A stretch of DNA of 64,000 nucleotides from Acidimicrobiales bacterium (GTDB taxonomy: Bacteria; Actinomycetota; Acidimicrobiia; Acidimicrobiales; MedAcidi-G1): positions 62,001-126,000 of the forward strand of contig JASLKK010000005.1 of the NCBI GenBank assembly GCA_030747595.1, written 5' to 3'. This document shows positions 8,959 through 17,567 of this stretch, piece by piece; within the stretch, counting starts at the first letter, position 1, and each line of letters begins with the position of its first letter. The position numbers and the translations under genes were made by a program. The notes beneath the pieces were generated by a model. The model did no database searches. It saw nothing but the letters and a program-made list of their open reading frames with translations, and was not told where the DNA came from.

Positions 8959-11589
8959 TCAGCGTCCGTCCCAGTCGGCCCAGTGCTCCTGCTGGTCCGG
9001 TGCCGCCATGGGCAACGAGTGGCGCCACATCCCGTCGTGGGCGTGGAGGGCCGCGGCGACCGCCCCGGCGGTCGGGACGAGACCGATCTCGCCCACGCCT
9101 TTAATCCCGTAGGGGGCGTCGGGCTGGGGTGACTCGACGAGGCGCACGTCGACGTCAGGCATGTCCTTGGGGCGGATGATCCCGAGACTGCGCAGGGTCT
9201 CGTTGCGTGGGCGGGCCTCGTTGTCGGCCGGGAACCCCTCGGTGAGGGCATACCCGAGACCCATGTGCACCGCGCCCTCCACCTGGCCTTCGCACAGCAT
9301 CGGGTTGACGGCCCGGCCCACGTCGTGGGCAGCCACCACCCGGTCGACATCGCCCGTCTCCGGGTCGAGCACGACCAGCTGGGCGGCGTAGCCGAACGTG
9401 GAGTGGATGATCGGATTCTCGACACCGTCGTTGAGCGAGTTAGTCCAGTCGACCCGGTACTCCCCCTCATAGTCGACGCCGATCCGACAGCCGTCGGCCT
9501 TGGCATTGCGACAGGCGTCGGCCACCGATCCGGCGCCCATCAAGGTGCCCCGGCTGCCCGTGGTCTGTCCGGCACCCAGCTCCCGGGTGGTGTCGACAAT
9601 CACGTCGATGCATTCCGGATCGATACCGAGCTCCTCGACGGCCACCTGCATGGCTACGGTGTCGACGCCCTGGCCCATCTCGGTCCAGCAGTGCCGCACC
9701 TCGACCCGGCCGTCGTCGCGGAAGTGCACAACGGCCCGCGCGACTTCCTTGAAGCCATTGCCTAGGCCCGAGTTCTTGAGGCCCAGGCCGAGACCGACCG
9801 GTCGGCCATCGGCCACCGCGTCGTCGTAGGCGTCCTTCACTTCGTCCAGGCACGCCCGGGCCCCTAGGCAGCCGTCGTCCATGATCTGACCCGGCCCCCA
9901 CACCACTCCCGGGGAAATGACGTTGCGGCTGCGGATCTCCCAGCCGGAGATACCGGCCTTCTCGGCGAGGCGATCTAGCACGCCCTCCATGGCGAACTGG
10001 GCCTGGTTGGCCCCGAAGCCCCTGAAGGCGCCACAGACCGGGCCGTTGGTTCGCACCGCGGTGGCCTCCACGTCGATGGTGGGCAACACGTAGGGGCCAC
10101 TGGCGTGTCCGGCGGCTCGCTCCAGAACCTTCATGCCGACCGACGCATAGGGGCCAGAGTCACCGATCATCCGTACCCACAGGCCGGTCAACCTGCCGTC
10201 AGCATCACAGCCCGCCCGGTAGGCCATGCGGATCGGGTGGCGCTTGGGATGCATGAGGAGCGACTCCTCACGCGACAGCGTGCACTTGACGGGACGCCCG
10301 GTGACCCAGGCGGCGAGCGCCGCGTGGGCCTGGTTGGACATGTCCTCCTTACCGCCGAACGCCCCGCCATTGGACACCAGTTCCACGGTGATCCTCGATG
10401 TGTCGACATCGAGGACCGAGGCGATCTGGTTGCGGTCGTCCCACACGCCCTGGCCACCGGAGTACACGTACAAGCCGGGCTGGTCCTCGCTCCCCTCCCC
10501 GGACGGGTCGTCGCCGGGAAGGACCGTGGGCACGGCGAGGGTCGACTCGGGCTCCACGAAGGCGTGTTCGATGCGTTGGGTTTGGAAGACCTCCTCGACC
10601 ACGTGGACGGACCCGGCCAGCGCGGCCTCTACGTCACCGCGGGCATAGGTCGAGACCGAGAGCACGTTGCCGTCCAGTTCCCAGACGGCGTCCTCGTCGG
10701 CGGCCACCGCCACCACCGGGTCGCTGTACACGGTCAGCGGCACCTGCTCGACGGTCACCATCTCGGCGGCCCGGCGAGCTGTCTCACGGTCGTCGGCCAC
10801 CACCACGGCCAGCACGTCGCCGAGGTACGAGGTGCGCCCCCCCTCGGGGATCATCACCGGCCAGTCGGTGTGGATGATGCCGACCCGACGGGCTCCGGGG
10901 ATGTCGTCCGCCGTGAGCACCCGATGGACGCCGTCGATCGCCTCAGCGGCCGAGGTGTCGATGCGTACGATGTCGGCCCTGGCATGGTCGGCCAACCGCA
11001 GTGCCGCGTGTAGCAGACCCTCGGGGAAGAGGTCGTCGACGTAGGGTCGATCGCCGAGGGAGAGTTCGCAGGCCTCCAACTTGATGCCGCTGGATCCCAC
11101 GCCTCCGCGGGGCAGGGGTACCGGCACCTCGCCGGCGGCCAGGGACTCCACGGCGTCGAGAATCTTCACGTAGCCGGTGCAGCGACATAGGTGGGCGCCC
11201 AGGTGCCGGGCCGCGTCGTCGCGTTCCAATGCCTTTCCCTTACTGGATGCCTTATCCAGTAGCGCCTTGGTCCGCATGACGATGCCCGGGGTGCAAAAGC
11301 CGCACTGCAGAGCGCCGTGGGCGGCGAACGTCATGGCGTACCGCTGCCGCTCGTCCTCGTCGAGACCCTCCAGCGTGGTGATCGACGCACCGTCGGCCTT
11401 GTCCATCGACGTCTGGCACGACACCCGCGCCTTGCCGTCCACCAGAACCGTGCAACAACCGCACTGACCGGAGGGTGAGCAACCGTCCTTGGGTGAGGTC
11501 ACCCCCAGTTCGTCGCGTAGCGCGGCCAGCAGATGGGGGTGGTCGACCGAGGCTTCCACCGTCGTGCCGTTCAGGTCGAAGGTCGTCAC
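8959..11589 (-). CDS. Fused [2Fe-2S]/molybdopterin xanthine dehydrogenase-like enzyme
   Basis: Single-chain molybdenum hydroxylase of 876 residues with XdhD-like layout. Residues 1-160 are the iron-sulfur part: cluster cysteines C37, C43, C46, C58 with C-x5-C spacing (CSPSGQCGCC), then QCGFCTPG and HLCRCTGY. The rest is the Mo-pterin subunit, with NGGAFGGKED, CGAFRGFGANQAQF, the QTTGSRGT stretch and the catalytic glutamate in KGVGEIGLVP. There is no FAD domain, so electrons must leave through a partner. Expected reaction: hydroxylation of a purine or similar heterocycle. The start is GTG at 11589 (GTGA overlap with the upstream hydrolase). E. coli XdhD is slightly longer with the same order of parts. 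Confidence 0.85.
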   Translation of the reverse strand: MTTFDLNGTTVEASVDHPHLLAALRDELGVTSPKDGCSPSGQCGCCTVLVDGKARVSCQTSMDKADGASITTLEGLDEDERQRYAMTFAAHGALQCGFCTPGIVMRTKALLDKASSKGKALERDDAARHLGAHLCRCTGYVKILDAVESLAAGEVPVPLPRGGVGSSGIKLEACELSLGDRPYVDDLFPEGLLHAALRLADHARADIVRIDTSAAEAIDGVHRVLTADDIPGARRVGIIHTDWPVMIPEGGRTSYLGDVLAVVVADDRETARRAAEMVTVEQVPLTVYSDPVVAVAADEDAVWELDGNVLSVSTYARGDVEAALAGSVHVVEEVFQTQRIEHAFVEPESTLAVPTVLPGDDPSGEGSEDQPGLYVYSGGQGVWDDRNQIASVLDVDTSRITVELVSNGGAFGGKEDMSNQAHAALAAWVTGRPVKCTLSREESLLMHPKRHPIRMAYRAGCDADGRLTGLWVRMIGDSGPYASVGMKVLERAAGHASGPYVLPTIDVEATAVRTNGPVCGAFRGFGANQAQFAMEGVLDRLAEKAGISGWEIRSRNVISPGVVWGPGQIMDDGCLGARACLDEVKDAYDDAVADGRPVGLGLGLKNSGLGNGFKEVARAVVHFRDDGRVEVRHCWTEMGQGVDTVAMQVAVEELGIDPECIDVIVDTTRELGAGQTTGSRGTLMGAGSVADACRNAKADGCRIGVDYEGEYRVDWTNSLNDGVENPIIHSTFGYAAQLVVLDPETGDVDRVVAAHDVGRAVNPMLCEGQVEGAVHMGLGYALTEGFPADNEARPRNETLRSLGIIRPKDMPDVDVRLVESPQPDAPYGIKGVGEIGLVPTAGAVAAALHAHDGMWRHSLPMAAPDQQEHWADWDGR

Positions 11590-12569
11590 GACCGGTCCCC
11601 CTCATCTCGTTTCCGGTCGGCCTGATCGTTCAGGGCGCCCTGCACGTGAGCAGGTACCTCGGGCCCCCGCTGGGTGGTGATGCGGCCGTAGACCTCGGGG
11701 CGGCGGTACCGGTCGAAGTCGAAGAGTGTTTCGGTGAACTTGGCGCACAGGTCCAGGTCGGCGGTGGCCACCACCAACTCATCGCCCACCGTGGCCGCTG
11801 CTGCCCGGACCTCGCCCGACGGGGCGATGATGGCGCTCTCGCCCAACAGGTCGCAGCCCTCTTCGCACCCGGCCTTGGCCACGCCGACCACCCACATGCC
11901 GTTCTGGTAGGCGCCGGACTGGAGCACCAACCCGTTGTGGAAGCCCTGAAGACGGTCCTGGTCGGGATCGGGGGCGTAGTGGATCGGCGTGTTGTAGCCG
12001 ATGAGGGCGAGCTCGCAGCCTTGGAGGCCCAGCACCCGGTAGGTCTCAGGCCATCGCCGGTCGTTGCAGATGGCCATGCCAACAACCCCACCGAACGCAC
12101 CGTGCACGTCGAATCCATCGCCGGCCTCGAAGTAGTAGCGCTCCAGGTGCTGGAAGGCCCGCCAAGGCTCATGGTCCTCATGGCCGGGGAGGTGGACCTT
12201 GCGGTAGCGACCCACGACGGTGCCGTCTCGTTCCACGAGGATCGCCGTGTTGTAGCGGTGCCCGTCGGGCGTGAGTTCGGCATACCCGAGGTGGAAGCCC
12301 ACGCCGAGGCGACGGGCCTCATCGAACAGAGGTTGCGTCTCGGGGCCGGGCATCTCGGTCTCGTAGAACCGGTCGGCTTCAGCCAGGTCGTCGACCCACC
12401 ACCGCGGAAAGAAGGTCGTCAGGGTGAGTTCAGGAAACACCACCAGGTCGCACCCGGCCTCGGCTCCTTCGCGGAGCAGGCCGATGAGTCGCTCGACGAC
12501 CATCGTTCGGGTGTCGGCCAACTGGATGGGGCCGACCTGGGCGGCCCCGATGGTGAGGGAGCGCGTCAT
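11586..12569 (-). CDS. N-carbamoyl-D-amino-acid hydrolase-like nitrilase
   Basis: Carbon-nitrogen hydrolase of 327 residues. The Glu-Lys-Cys triad is visible at E47 (FPELTLTTFFPRW), K124 (YRKVHLPGH) and C168 (GMAICNDRRWPETYR). These positions and flanks closely follow N-carbamoyl-D-amino-acid hydrolase (E46, K126, C171 in the Agrobacterium enzyme). It should split a carbamoyl group to amine, CO2 and ammonia. In this locus an N-carbamoyl intermediate from purine or hydantoin breakdown is a sensible substrate. ATG 12569 overlaps the M20 gene stop (ATGA), and the end overlaps the fused XDH start. The longer frame to 12713 reads into the neighbour. Confidence 0.85.
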   Translation of the reverse strand: MTRSLTIGAAQVGPIQLADTRTMVVERLIGLLREGAEAGCDLVVFPELTLTTFFPRWWVDDLAEADRFYETEMPGPETQPLFDEARRLGVGFHLGYAELTPDGHRYNTAILVERDGTVVGRYRKVHLPGHEDHEPWRAFQHLERYYFEAGDGFDVHGAFGGVVGMAICNDRRWPETYRVLGLQGCELALIGYNTPIHYAPDPDQDRLQGFHNGLVLQSGAYQNGMWVVGVAKAGCEEGCDLLGESAIIAPSGEVRAAAATVGDELVVATADLDLCAKFTETLFDFDRYRRPEVYGRITTQRGPEVPAHVQGALNDQADRKRDEGDRS

Positions 12570-13834
12570 CGGTCTAGTGGATCCTGGTCGAGGGCGAGGA
12601 TGGTCTGGAGCAGGACATCGGCCCCGGCCACCAGGTCGGCCGGGTCGGTGTGCTCGGCTGGATTGTGGCTGATCCCGTCGCGGCTGGGCACGAAGACCAT
12701 GCCGGTCGGGCACACGCGGGCCAGCATCTGGGCGTCATGGCCGGCACCCGACGGCATCCGTCGGATCGAGTGGCCCAGATCGGTGGCCACCGAGGCCACC
12801 GTGTCGACCACCCGGTTATCGAAGGCCACCGGTTCGAAGCGGGCCAGCGTGCGTTGGGCGACGGTCACGCCTTCAGCCGCCGCGGCTTCGGCCACGAAGC
12901 AGGCCAGGTCGGACTCGGCTTCCTGAAGGAGGGCCTCGTCGGTGTTGCGAAGGTCCACGGTCATGGACGCCGAAGCGGCCACCACATTGATCAGGTTGGG
13001 GTTCAGTTCGATCCGGCCCACGGTGGCCACCTGTCGACCCTCCCCCATGGCGCCCATGCGAGTGGCCAGCTCACGCACGTGGGCTGTGACCTTGGCGGCC
13101 ACGAAGGCCGGATCGTGGCGCAGTGCCATGGGGGTGGTCCCGGCGTGGTTGGACTGGCCGGTGATGGTCAGCTCGGTCCACGAGATGCCCTGAACGCCGG
13201 TCACCGCTCCGATGGTGACACCCTCGGCCTCGAGAACCGGGCCCTGTTCCACGTGTAGTTCTACGAAGGCCCGGGGTGATGGGCCGGGACACGGCGAGGT
13301 GCCCCGGTAGCCGATGCGATCCAGCTCCACGCCCACGACGGCACCGTCGATGCCCTCGATGTCGAGTGCTTCCTCGACGGCCATGCCGCCCACGTAGACA
13401 AGGCTGCCCAGCATGTCCGGCGGGAACCGGGCGCCCTCCTCGTCTGTGAAGAAACCCACGGCCACCGGATGCTCGGTTTCGATGGCATTGGTTTCAAGGG
13501 TCTCGATGACCTCCAGGCCGGCTAACACGCCGAGGTTCCCGTCGTAACGACCGCCGGTTTGGACGGTGTCGATGTGGCTACCCGTCATGGTCGGCGGCCC
13601 ATCGATCCGTCCGGCCCGCACCCCGACCACGTTGCCAATCCCATCGATTGAGATGTCCAGACCCAGGTCACGCATCCACGTGACGACCAGGTCTCGGCCA
13701 GCCCGATCGTCGTCGGTCAGGGCGAGACGGCACGAGCCGCCACCATCGATGGGGCCGATGGCTGCCAGGTCCTCGATGCGTCGCATCAGGCGGTCACCGT
13801 CGATACGTAGTGCAGCGCTCCGGTCCCTGGTCAT
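12566..13834 (-). CDS. Allantoate amidohydrolase/N-carbamoyl-L-amino-acid hydrolase
   Basis: M20-family zinc hydrolase of 422 residues. Metal-site motifs are SHIDTVQTGGRYDGNLG, FTDEEGARF and HVEQGPVLE, with dimerisation-domain SNHAGTTPMALRHDP and late GAGHDAQ and HNPAEHT. The family hydrolyses ureido compounds: allantoate, ureidoglycolate or N-carbamoyl-L-amino acids. Sequence alone does not separate these. Its place between a molybdenum hydroxylase and an N-carbamoyl hydrolase supports a ureide intermediate. Both ends overlap neighbours by four bases (13831-13834 and 12566-12569). Confidence 0.85.
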   Translation of the reverse strand: MTRDRSAALRIDGDRLMRRIEDLAAIGPIDGGGSCRLALTDDDRAGRDLVVTWMRDLGLDISIDGIGNVVGVRAGRIDGPPTMTGSHIDTVQTGGRYDGNLGVLAGLEVIETLETNAIETEHPVAVGFFTDEEGARFPPDMLGSLVYVGGMAVEEALDIEGIDGAVVGVELDRIGYRGTSPCPGPSPRAFVELHVEQGPVLEAEGVTIGAVTGVQGISWTELTITGQSNHAGTTPMALRHDPAFVAAKVTAHVRELATRMGAMGEGRQVATVGRIELNPNLINVVAASASMTVDLRNTDEALLQEAESDLACFVAEAAAAEGVTVAQRTLARFEPVAFDNRVVDTVASVATDLGHSIRRMPSGAGHDAQMLARVCPTGMVFVPSRDGISHNPAEHTDPADLVAGADVLLQTILALDQDPLDR

Positions 13835-16137
13835 GCGATGACCTCCGCGGTCAACGCGTTGCCACCTAGGCAGATGTCGGACGGCCGGATCGGTACTCGT
13901 GGCAGGGCGAGGCCGGTGGCGTCGCGGACGGCCGCGGCCACCGCTGCGGTCGATGAGATGGACGGCGGCTCACCGATTCCCTTGGCACCGAACGGGGCCC
14001 CGGGCTCGGGTTGTTCGATCAGAGCGGCCACCTCGAGGGGCGGCATGTCCAACGCCGTGGGGATCAGGTAGTCGGTGAACGAGGCGTTGCGTATGTGTCC
14101 GTTGGTGACCTGGACCTCCTCCATGACGGCTAGGCCCACGCCCTGGGCCGCTCCCCCCTCCAGTTGGCCGAGGGCTTGCAGCGGATGCAGCACACGGCCA
14201 ACGTCCTGGGCAGTGGTCAGCTCGACGACCTTCACGAGCCCCAGGTCGGGATCGACATCGACGATGGCCCGGTGGGCCGAGACGGCGAACGAGACGTGGG
14301 CGTCACCCTGCCCGTCGCCATCGAGTGGTGACGTGGGGGCGTGACGGTGGACCACCTCGGCCTCTACCGGCTCGACGGTCAGCCCCTCAAGGGAGAGATC
14401 CAGGTCTCCGGTCAGCGACACGATCCGACCATCGGCCAGCACGAGGTCGTCGATCGACACGCCATGGGCGGTGGACACCCCGGCCAACAGCTCGCGGCGA
14501 ACCGTCTCACAGGCCATCTGCACGGCCCCGCCGGACATCCAGGTCTGGCGGCTGGCCGACGTGGAGCCTGCCGAACCGATGGACGTTGTCTCGACCGGTG
14601 CTAGGACGACCTCGTCCACGCCCAACACCTCGCCGGCGATCTGACGGGCCAGGGTCACGAATCCCTGACCAACCTCGGCGCACGCACAGGTGATGGTGGC
14701 CACGCCGTGGTGGAGCACGCACCGCGCCGCACTCGAATCGTCGAAGCCCTCTGAGAACATCAGGTTCTTGAAGCCCACGGCCACCGCCTCGCCGCGAACC
14801 ACATGTTGGGCATCCGCGGTTCGTCCGGCACCACCGGGGCGAGCCATGGGCTCGTCGGAACCGAGTGCGCCCGATGGGTGGCCGGCACACGCCCGGATCA
14901 CCTCGGCCACCGGGAGCGTTCCGGCGATGACCTGGCCGGTGGCCAGACGGTCCCCCGGTTCCAGTGCGTTTCGCAGCCGGAGGGCCACGGGATCCATGTT
15001 CAGCGCGGCAGCCAGCCGATCCATCTGGGCCTCGTGGGCGAAGCAGGTCTGGACGGCGCCGAAGCCCCGCATGGCCCCGCACGGTGGGTTGTCGGTGCGG
15101 ACCACCACACCCTCGATCTCGACCGATGGGACCATGTACGGGCCGGCGGCGAAGCAGGTGGCGTTGGCGATCACCGCACTGCTGGACGAGGCGTAGGCCC
15201 CACCGTCCAGCAAGAGGTGGGCCTCGACGCGCACGAGGTCTCCGTCGGTCGTGGCGTGGTGCCGGTACCACATCCGTGCTGGATGGCGATGCACGTGACC
15301 GTGGAAGCTCTCCTCGCGGCCGTAGGACATCTTCACCGGTCGCCCGGTGCGTAGCGCCAGCAGGCACAGGTGCACATGGAGGCTGAGGTCCTCTCGGGCA
15401 CCGAACGCCCCGCCTACGCCAGCCAGTGTCAGGCGAACCTTCTCGTGGGGCAGATCGAGGCAGGCCGCCACCTGGTCGCGATCGACGTGCAGCCACTGGG
15501 TGGCCACGTACAGGTCGACGCCACCGTCGTCGTCAGGAACGGCCATGCCGGATTCAGGGCCGAGGAATGCCTGGTCCTGCATGCCCACCTCGTAGGTGCC
15601 CTCGACGGACACAAGGTCGTCACGGTCGGCGGCCGACTGGTCGCCATGACGCAGGTGGATACGCCGTATGACGTTGCCGTCGGGATGGATCGGATCGGCG
15701 GTCTCGGCCAGCGCCGGATCCACCAAGGGCTCGGTGGGCTGCCAGTCCACGACAATGGCCGCTAGGGCACGGCGCGCCGTGTCGGGATGGTCGGCGGCCA
15801 CCACGGCCACCGGCTCGCCCTCGTAACGCACCACGTCGCAGGCCAGCACCGGCTGGTCGCAATGCTCGAGTCCGAAGGTGGGGCTACCGGGCACGTCCTC
15901 ATGGGTGAGGACGGCATGGACTCCGTCGATGGCCAGCGCCGAACTCGTGTCGAGGCCCCCGATCCGGGCCGCGGGGTGCGGCGACCGGAGCGTGGCCCCC
16001 CACAGCATCCGGTCGTGATGAAGGTCGCTGGAAAAGGCGAAGCCGCCGGTCACCTTGGGGACGCCGTCAGGGCGGGGTGCGTTCTCGCCTATCCGGGGGC
16101 CGCCCGACGTCCGGGCACCGGTCTCAACCACCGTCAT
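13831..16137 (-). CDS. Xanthine dehydrogenase-type hydroxylase, molybdenum subunit
   Basis: Large subunit of 768 residues. Blocks in order: RPDGVPKVTGGFAFSSDL, the cofactor loop GVGGAFGAREDLS, CGAMRGFGAVQTCF, the SAGSTSASRQTW stretch and the catalytic glutamate in AKGIGEPPS near the C-terminus. The CO dehydrogenase active-site loop AYRCSFR is absent, which favours a heterocycle or aldehyde hydroxylase. It works with the iron-sulfur and FAD subunits just upstream, in the order FAD, [2Fe-2S], Mo, all joined by four-base overlaps. The cofactor maturation protein XdhC/CoxF is not encoded in this window. Confidence 0.87.
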   Translation of the reverse strand: MTVVETGARTSGGPRIGENAPRPDGVPKVTGGFAFSSDLHHDRMLWGATLRSPHPAARIGGLDTSSALAIDGVHAVLTHEDVPGSPTFGLEHCDQPVLACDVVRYEGEPVAVVAADHPDTARRALAAIVVDWQPTEPLVDPALAETADPIHPDGNVIRRIHLRHGDQSAADRDDLVSVEGTYEVGMQDQAFLGPESGMAVPDDDGGVDLYVATQWLHVDRDQVAACLDLPHEKVRLTLAGVGGAFGAREDLSLHVHLCLLALRTGRPVKMSYGREESFHGHVHRHPARMWYRHHATTDGDLVRVEAHLLLDGGAYASSSSAVIANATCFAAGPYMVPSVEIEGVVVRTDNPPCGAMRGFGAVQTCFAHEAQMDRLAAALNMDPVALRLRNALEPGDRLATGQVIAGTLPVAEVIRACAGHPSGALGSDEPMARPGGAGRTADAQHVVRGEAVAVGFKNLMFSEGFDDSSAARCVLHHGVATITCACAEVGQGFVTLARQIAGEVLGVDEVVLAPVETTSIGSAGSTSASRQTWMSGGAVQMACETVRRELLAGVSTAHGVSIDDLVLADGRIVSLTGDLDLSLEGLTVEPVEAEVVHRHAPTSPLDGDGQGDAHVSFAVSAHRAIVDVDPDLGLVKVVELTTAQDVGRVLHPLQALGQLEGGAAQGVGLAVMEEVQVTNGHIRNASFTDYLIPTALDMPPLEVAALIEQPEPGAPFGAKGIGEPPSISSTAAVAAAVRDATGLALPRVPIRPSDICLGGNALTAEVIA

Positions 16138-16625
16138 GGGGTGGCCTCCGCCTGTCGGGCCGCGGCGGCCCGGTCGACAGCATCGAGGATCCGGCCGTAG
16201 CCAGTGCAGCGGCAGAGGTTGCCGGAGATGGCCTCGCGTACCGTGAGGTCGTCGGGCTTGGAATCGTCATCGAGTAGGGCGTCGACGGCCATCAGCAGAC
16301 CGGGTGTGCAGAATCCGCACTGCACGGCTCCGGCGTCGAGGAACGCCTGCTGCACGTCGGAGAGGTCGCCTTCCGAGCCGAGGCCCTCGATGGTCACCAC
16401 CTCGCGTCCGGCGGCCGCTTCAGCCAGCACCAGGCAACTACACACCGTCTCCCCGTCGAGGCGAACGGTGCACGAGCCGCACTCACCCTCCTCGCACGCA
16501 TTCTTGGACCCGGCCAGACCCAAGCGCTCGCGCAGCACGAACAGCAGGCTCTCGCCGGCCACGGCATCGACTACCAAGCGGTTTTCACCGTTGATGGACA
16601 GGGAGAAACCGTCCACGCTCGTCAT
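16134..16625 (-). CDS. Xanthine dehydrogenase-type hydroxylase, [2Fe-2S] subunit
   Basis: Small electron-transfer subunit of 163 residues with all eight cluster cysteines: C44, C49, C52, C64 (NACEEGECGSCTV and VCSC) in the plant-ferredoxin domain, and C103, C106, C138, C140 (QCGFCTPG, NLCRCTGY) in the four-helix domain. It passes electrons from the Mo site to FAD. ATG 16625 is set by the ATGA overlap with the FAD subunit gene. The open frame to 17273 merely overlaps that gene. Confidence 0.9.
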   Translation of the reverse strand: MTSVDGFSLSINGENRLVVDAVAGESLLFVLRERLGLAGSKNACEEGECGSCTVRLDGETVCSCLVLAEAAAGREVVTIEGLGSEGDLSDVQQAFLDAGAVQCGFCTPGLLMAVDALLDDDSKPDDLTVREAISGNLCRCTGYGRILDAVDRAAAARQAEATP

Positions 16626-17494
16626 GCCGTCACCGGTGCGGACCGGGGAAATGCCCGGAGGATGGCCCGGCGGGCCAGGACGCGCACGGCGTGTCGTCGG
16701 TACGCCGCAGAGCTGCGGTGGTCGTCGATGGGTCGGGCGGCATCGGCCACCAGGTCGGCGAAACGGTCCACGAGGTCGGAATCCGGAGAGGCCATGTTCT
16801 CGAAATCGAGCCGCTCGGCCACTAGCACCTCGGCTTCTACGGCCCGCAGCGGGACCGGAGCCACCGAACCGAGGGCCACTCGGACGTTGCGGCCCGGCCG
16901 GTCCACCACCAGGGCGAGGGAGGTCACGGCGATGACCATGGCGTTGCGGGTTCCCACCTTTAGGAACTCCTGGGGGCCGTCGAGGACCGGCACGCGGATG
17001 GCCGTGATGAGCTCGCCGGGGATCAGGGCGTTGGCCTTCACCCCGGTCACGAACTCGTCCAGCGGCAGCCGACGGGCTCCACCGGCTGACTGCAACTCGA
17101 TCTCGGCGTCCAGTGCGGCAAGCACGGGCAGGGTGTCGCCGGCGGGTGACGCAGTGGCCAAGTTTCCGCCGAGGGTTGCCGCGTTGCGGATCTGCGGGGA
17201 GCCCACGGTGCGGGCTGCCTGGGCCAGAGCGGGCACCAACGAGGCGAGGGCCGGCTCGGCAAGGTCGGTGCACGTAGTCCCGGCGCCGAGGCGTAGGACG
17301 TCAGCACGGTCGCCCTCGAGGCTCCATCCCCGGAGTTCAGGTATCCGATCTACGGCCACCACGTGGCCGATCGTGCGGACCCCACGGTTCACCTCGACCA
17401 TGAGATCGGTGCCACCGGCCAGAACCAGTGCATCGGGGTGGGCAGCCAGGGACGCGCAGGCGTCGTCGATGGATGTCGCAATGGTCACCGGCAC
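16622..17494 (-). CDS. Xanthine dehydrogenase-type hydroxylase, FAD subunit
   Basis: FAD-binding medium subunit (CoxM/XdhB type), 290 residues. FAD motifs are LAGGTDLMVEV near residue 25 and TLGGNLATASPAGDTLPVLAAL near 108-129; the C-terminal domain carries VALGSVAPVPLRA. First gene of the 17-kb minus-strand locus. The start is GTG at 17494, six bases after a possible -10 (CAGCAT), which would make the message leaderless. It overlaps the iron-sulfur gene by ATGA. It hands electrons to NAD+ or another acceptor. Confidence 0.88.
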   Translation of the reverse strand: MPVTIATSIDDACASLAAHPDALVLAGGTDLMVEVNRGVRTIGHVVAVDRIPELRGWSLEGDRADVLRLGAGTTCTDLAEPALASLVPALAQAARTVGSPQIRNAATLGGNLATASPAGDTLPVLAALDAEIELQSAGGARRLPLDEFVTGVKANALIPGELITAIRVPVLDGPQEFLKVGTRNAMVIAVTSLALVVDRPGRNVRVALGSVAPVPLRAVEAEVLVAERLDFENMASPDSDLVDRFADLVADAARPIDDHRSSAAYRRHAVRVLARRAILRAFPRSAPVTA

Positions 17495-17567
17495 CCCAAC
17501 ATGCTGCCGTGCCGCGCCCCATTCGTCAACATTTTGTCAACTAAGGGGTCGGGGCTAGGGTGCCCCC
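17495..17567. promoter_or_regulatory. Divergent control region of the heterocycle locus
   Basis: 73 bases between the FAD subunit (minus) and the HTH regulator (plus). Two direct GTCAAC repeats at 17525-17530 and 17536-17541 are spaced by ATTTT. Minus promoter: TTGACG (17529-17524), 17 bases, CAGCAT (17506-17501), six bases, GTG. Plus promoter: TTGTCA (17534-17539), 16 bases, TAGGGT (17556-17561), six bases, GTG. The repeats overlap both -35 boxes, a good site for autoregulated control of both directions. Confidence 0.6.

Noticed and set aside
8580-9506. 308-residue frame spanning the XDH/SsnA-like boundary, considered as a missing N-terminus of the aminohydrolase
   Set aside because: Its translation is arginine- and proline-rich and shows no beta-sandwich pattern, so it does not rescue the truncated enzyme.
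10105-11013. 302-residue plus-strand frame
   Set aside because: Antisense to the fused XDH gene; histidine/glycine-rich shadow without a family.
14507-15496. 329-residue arginine-rich frame on the minus strand
   Set aside because: Same strand, shifted frame within the molybdenum subunit gene; arginine/glycine-rich shadow.
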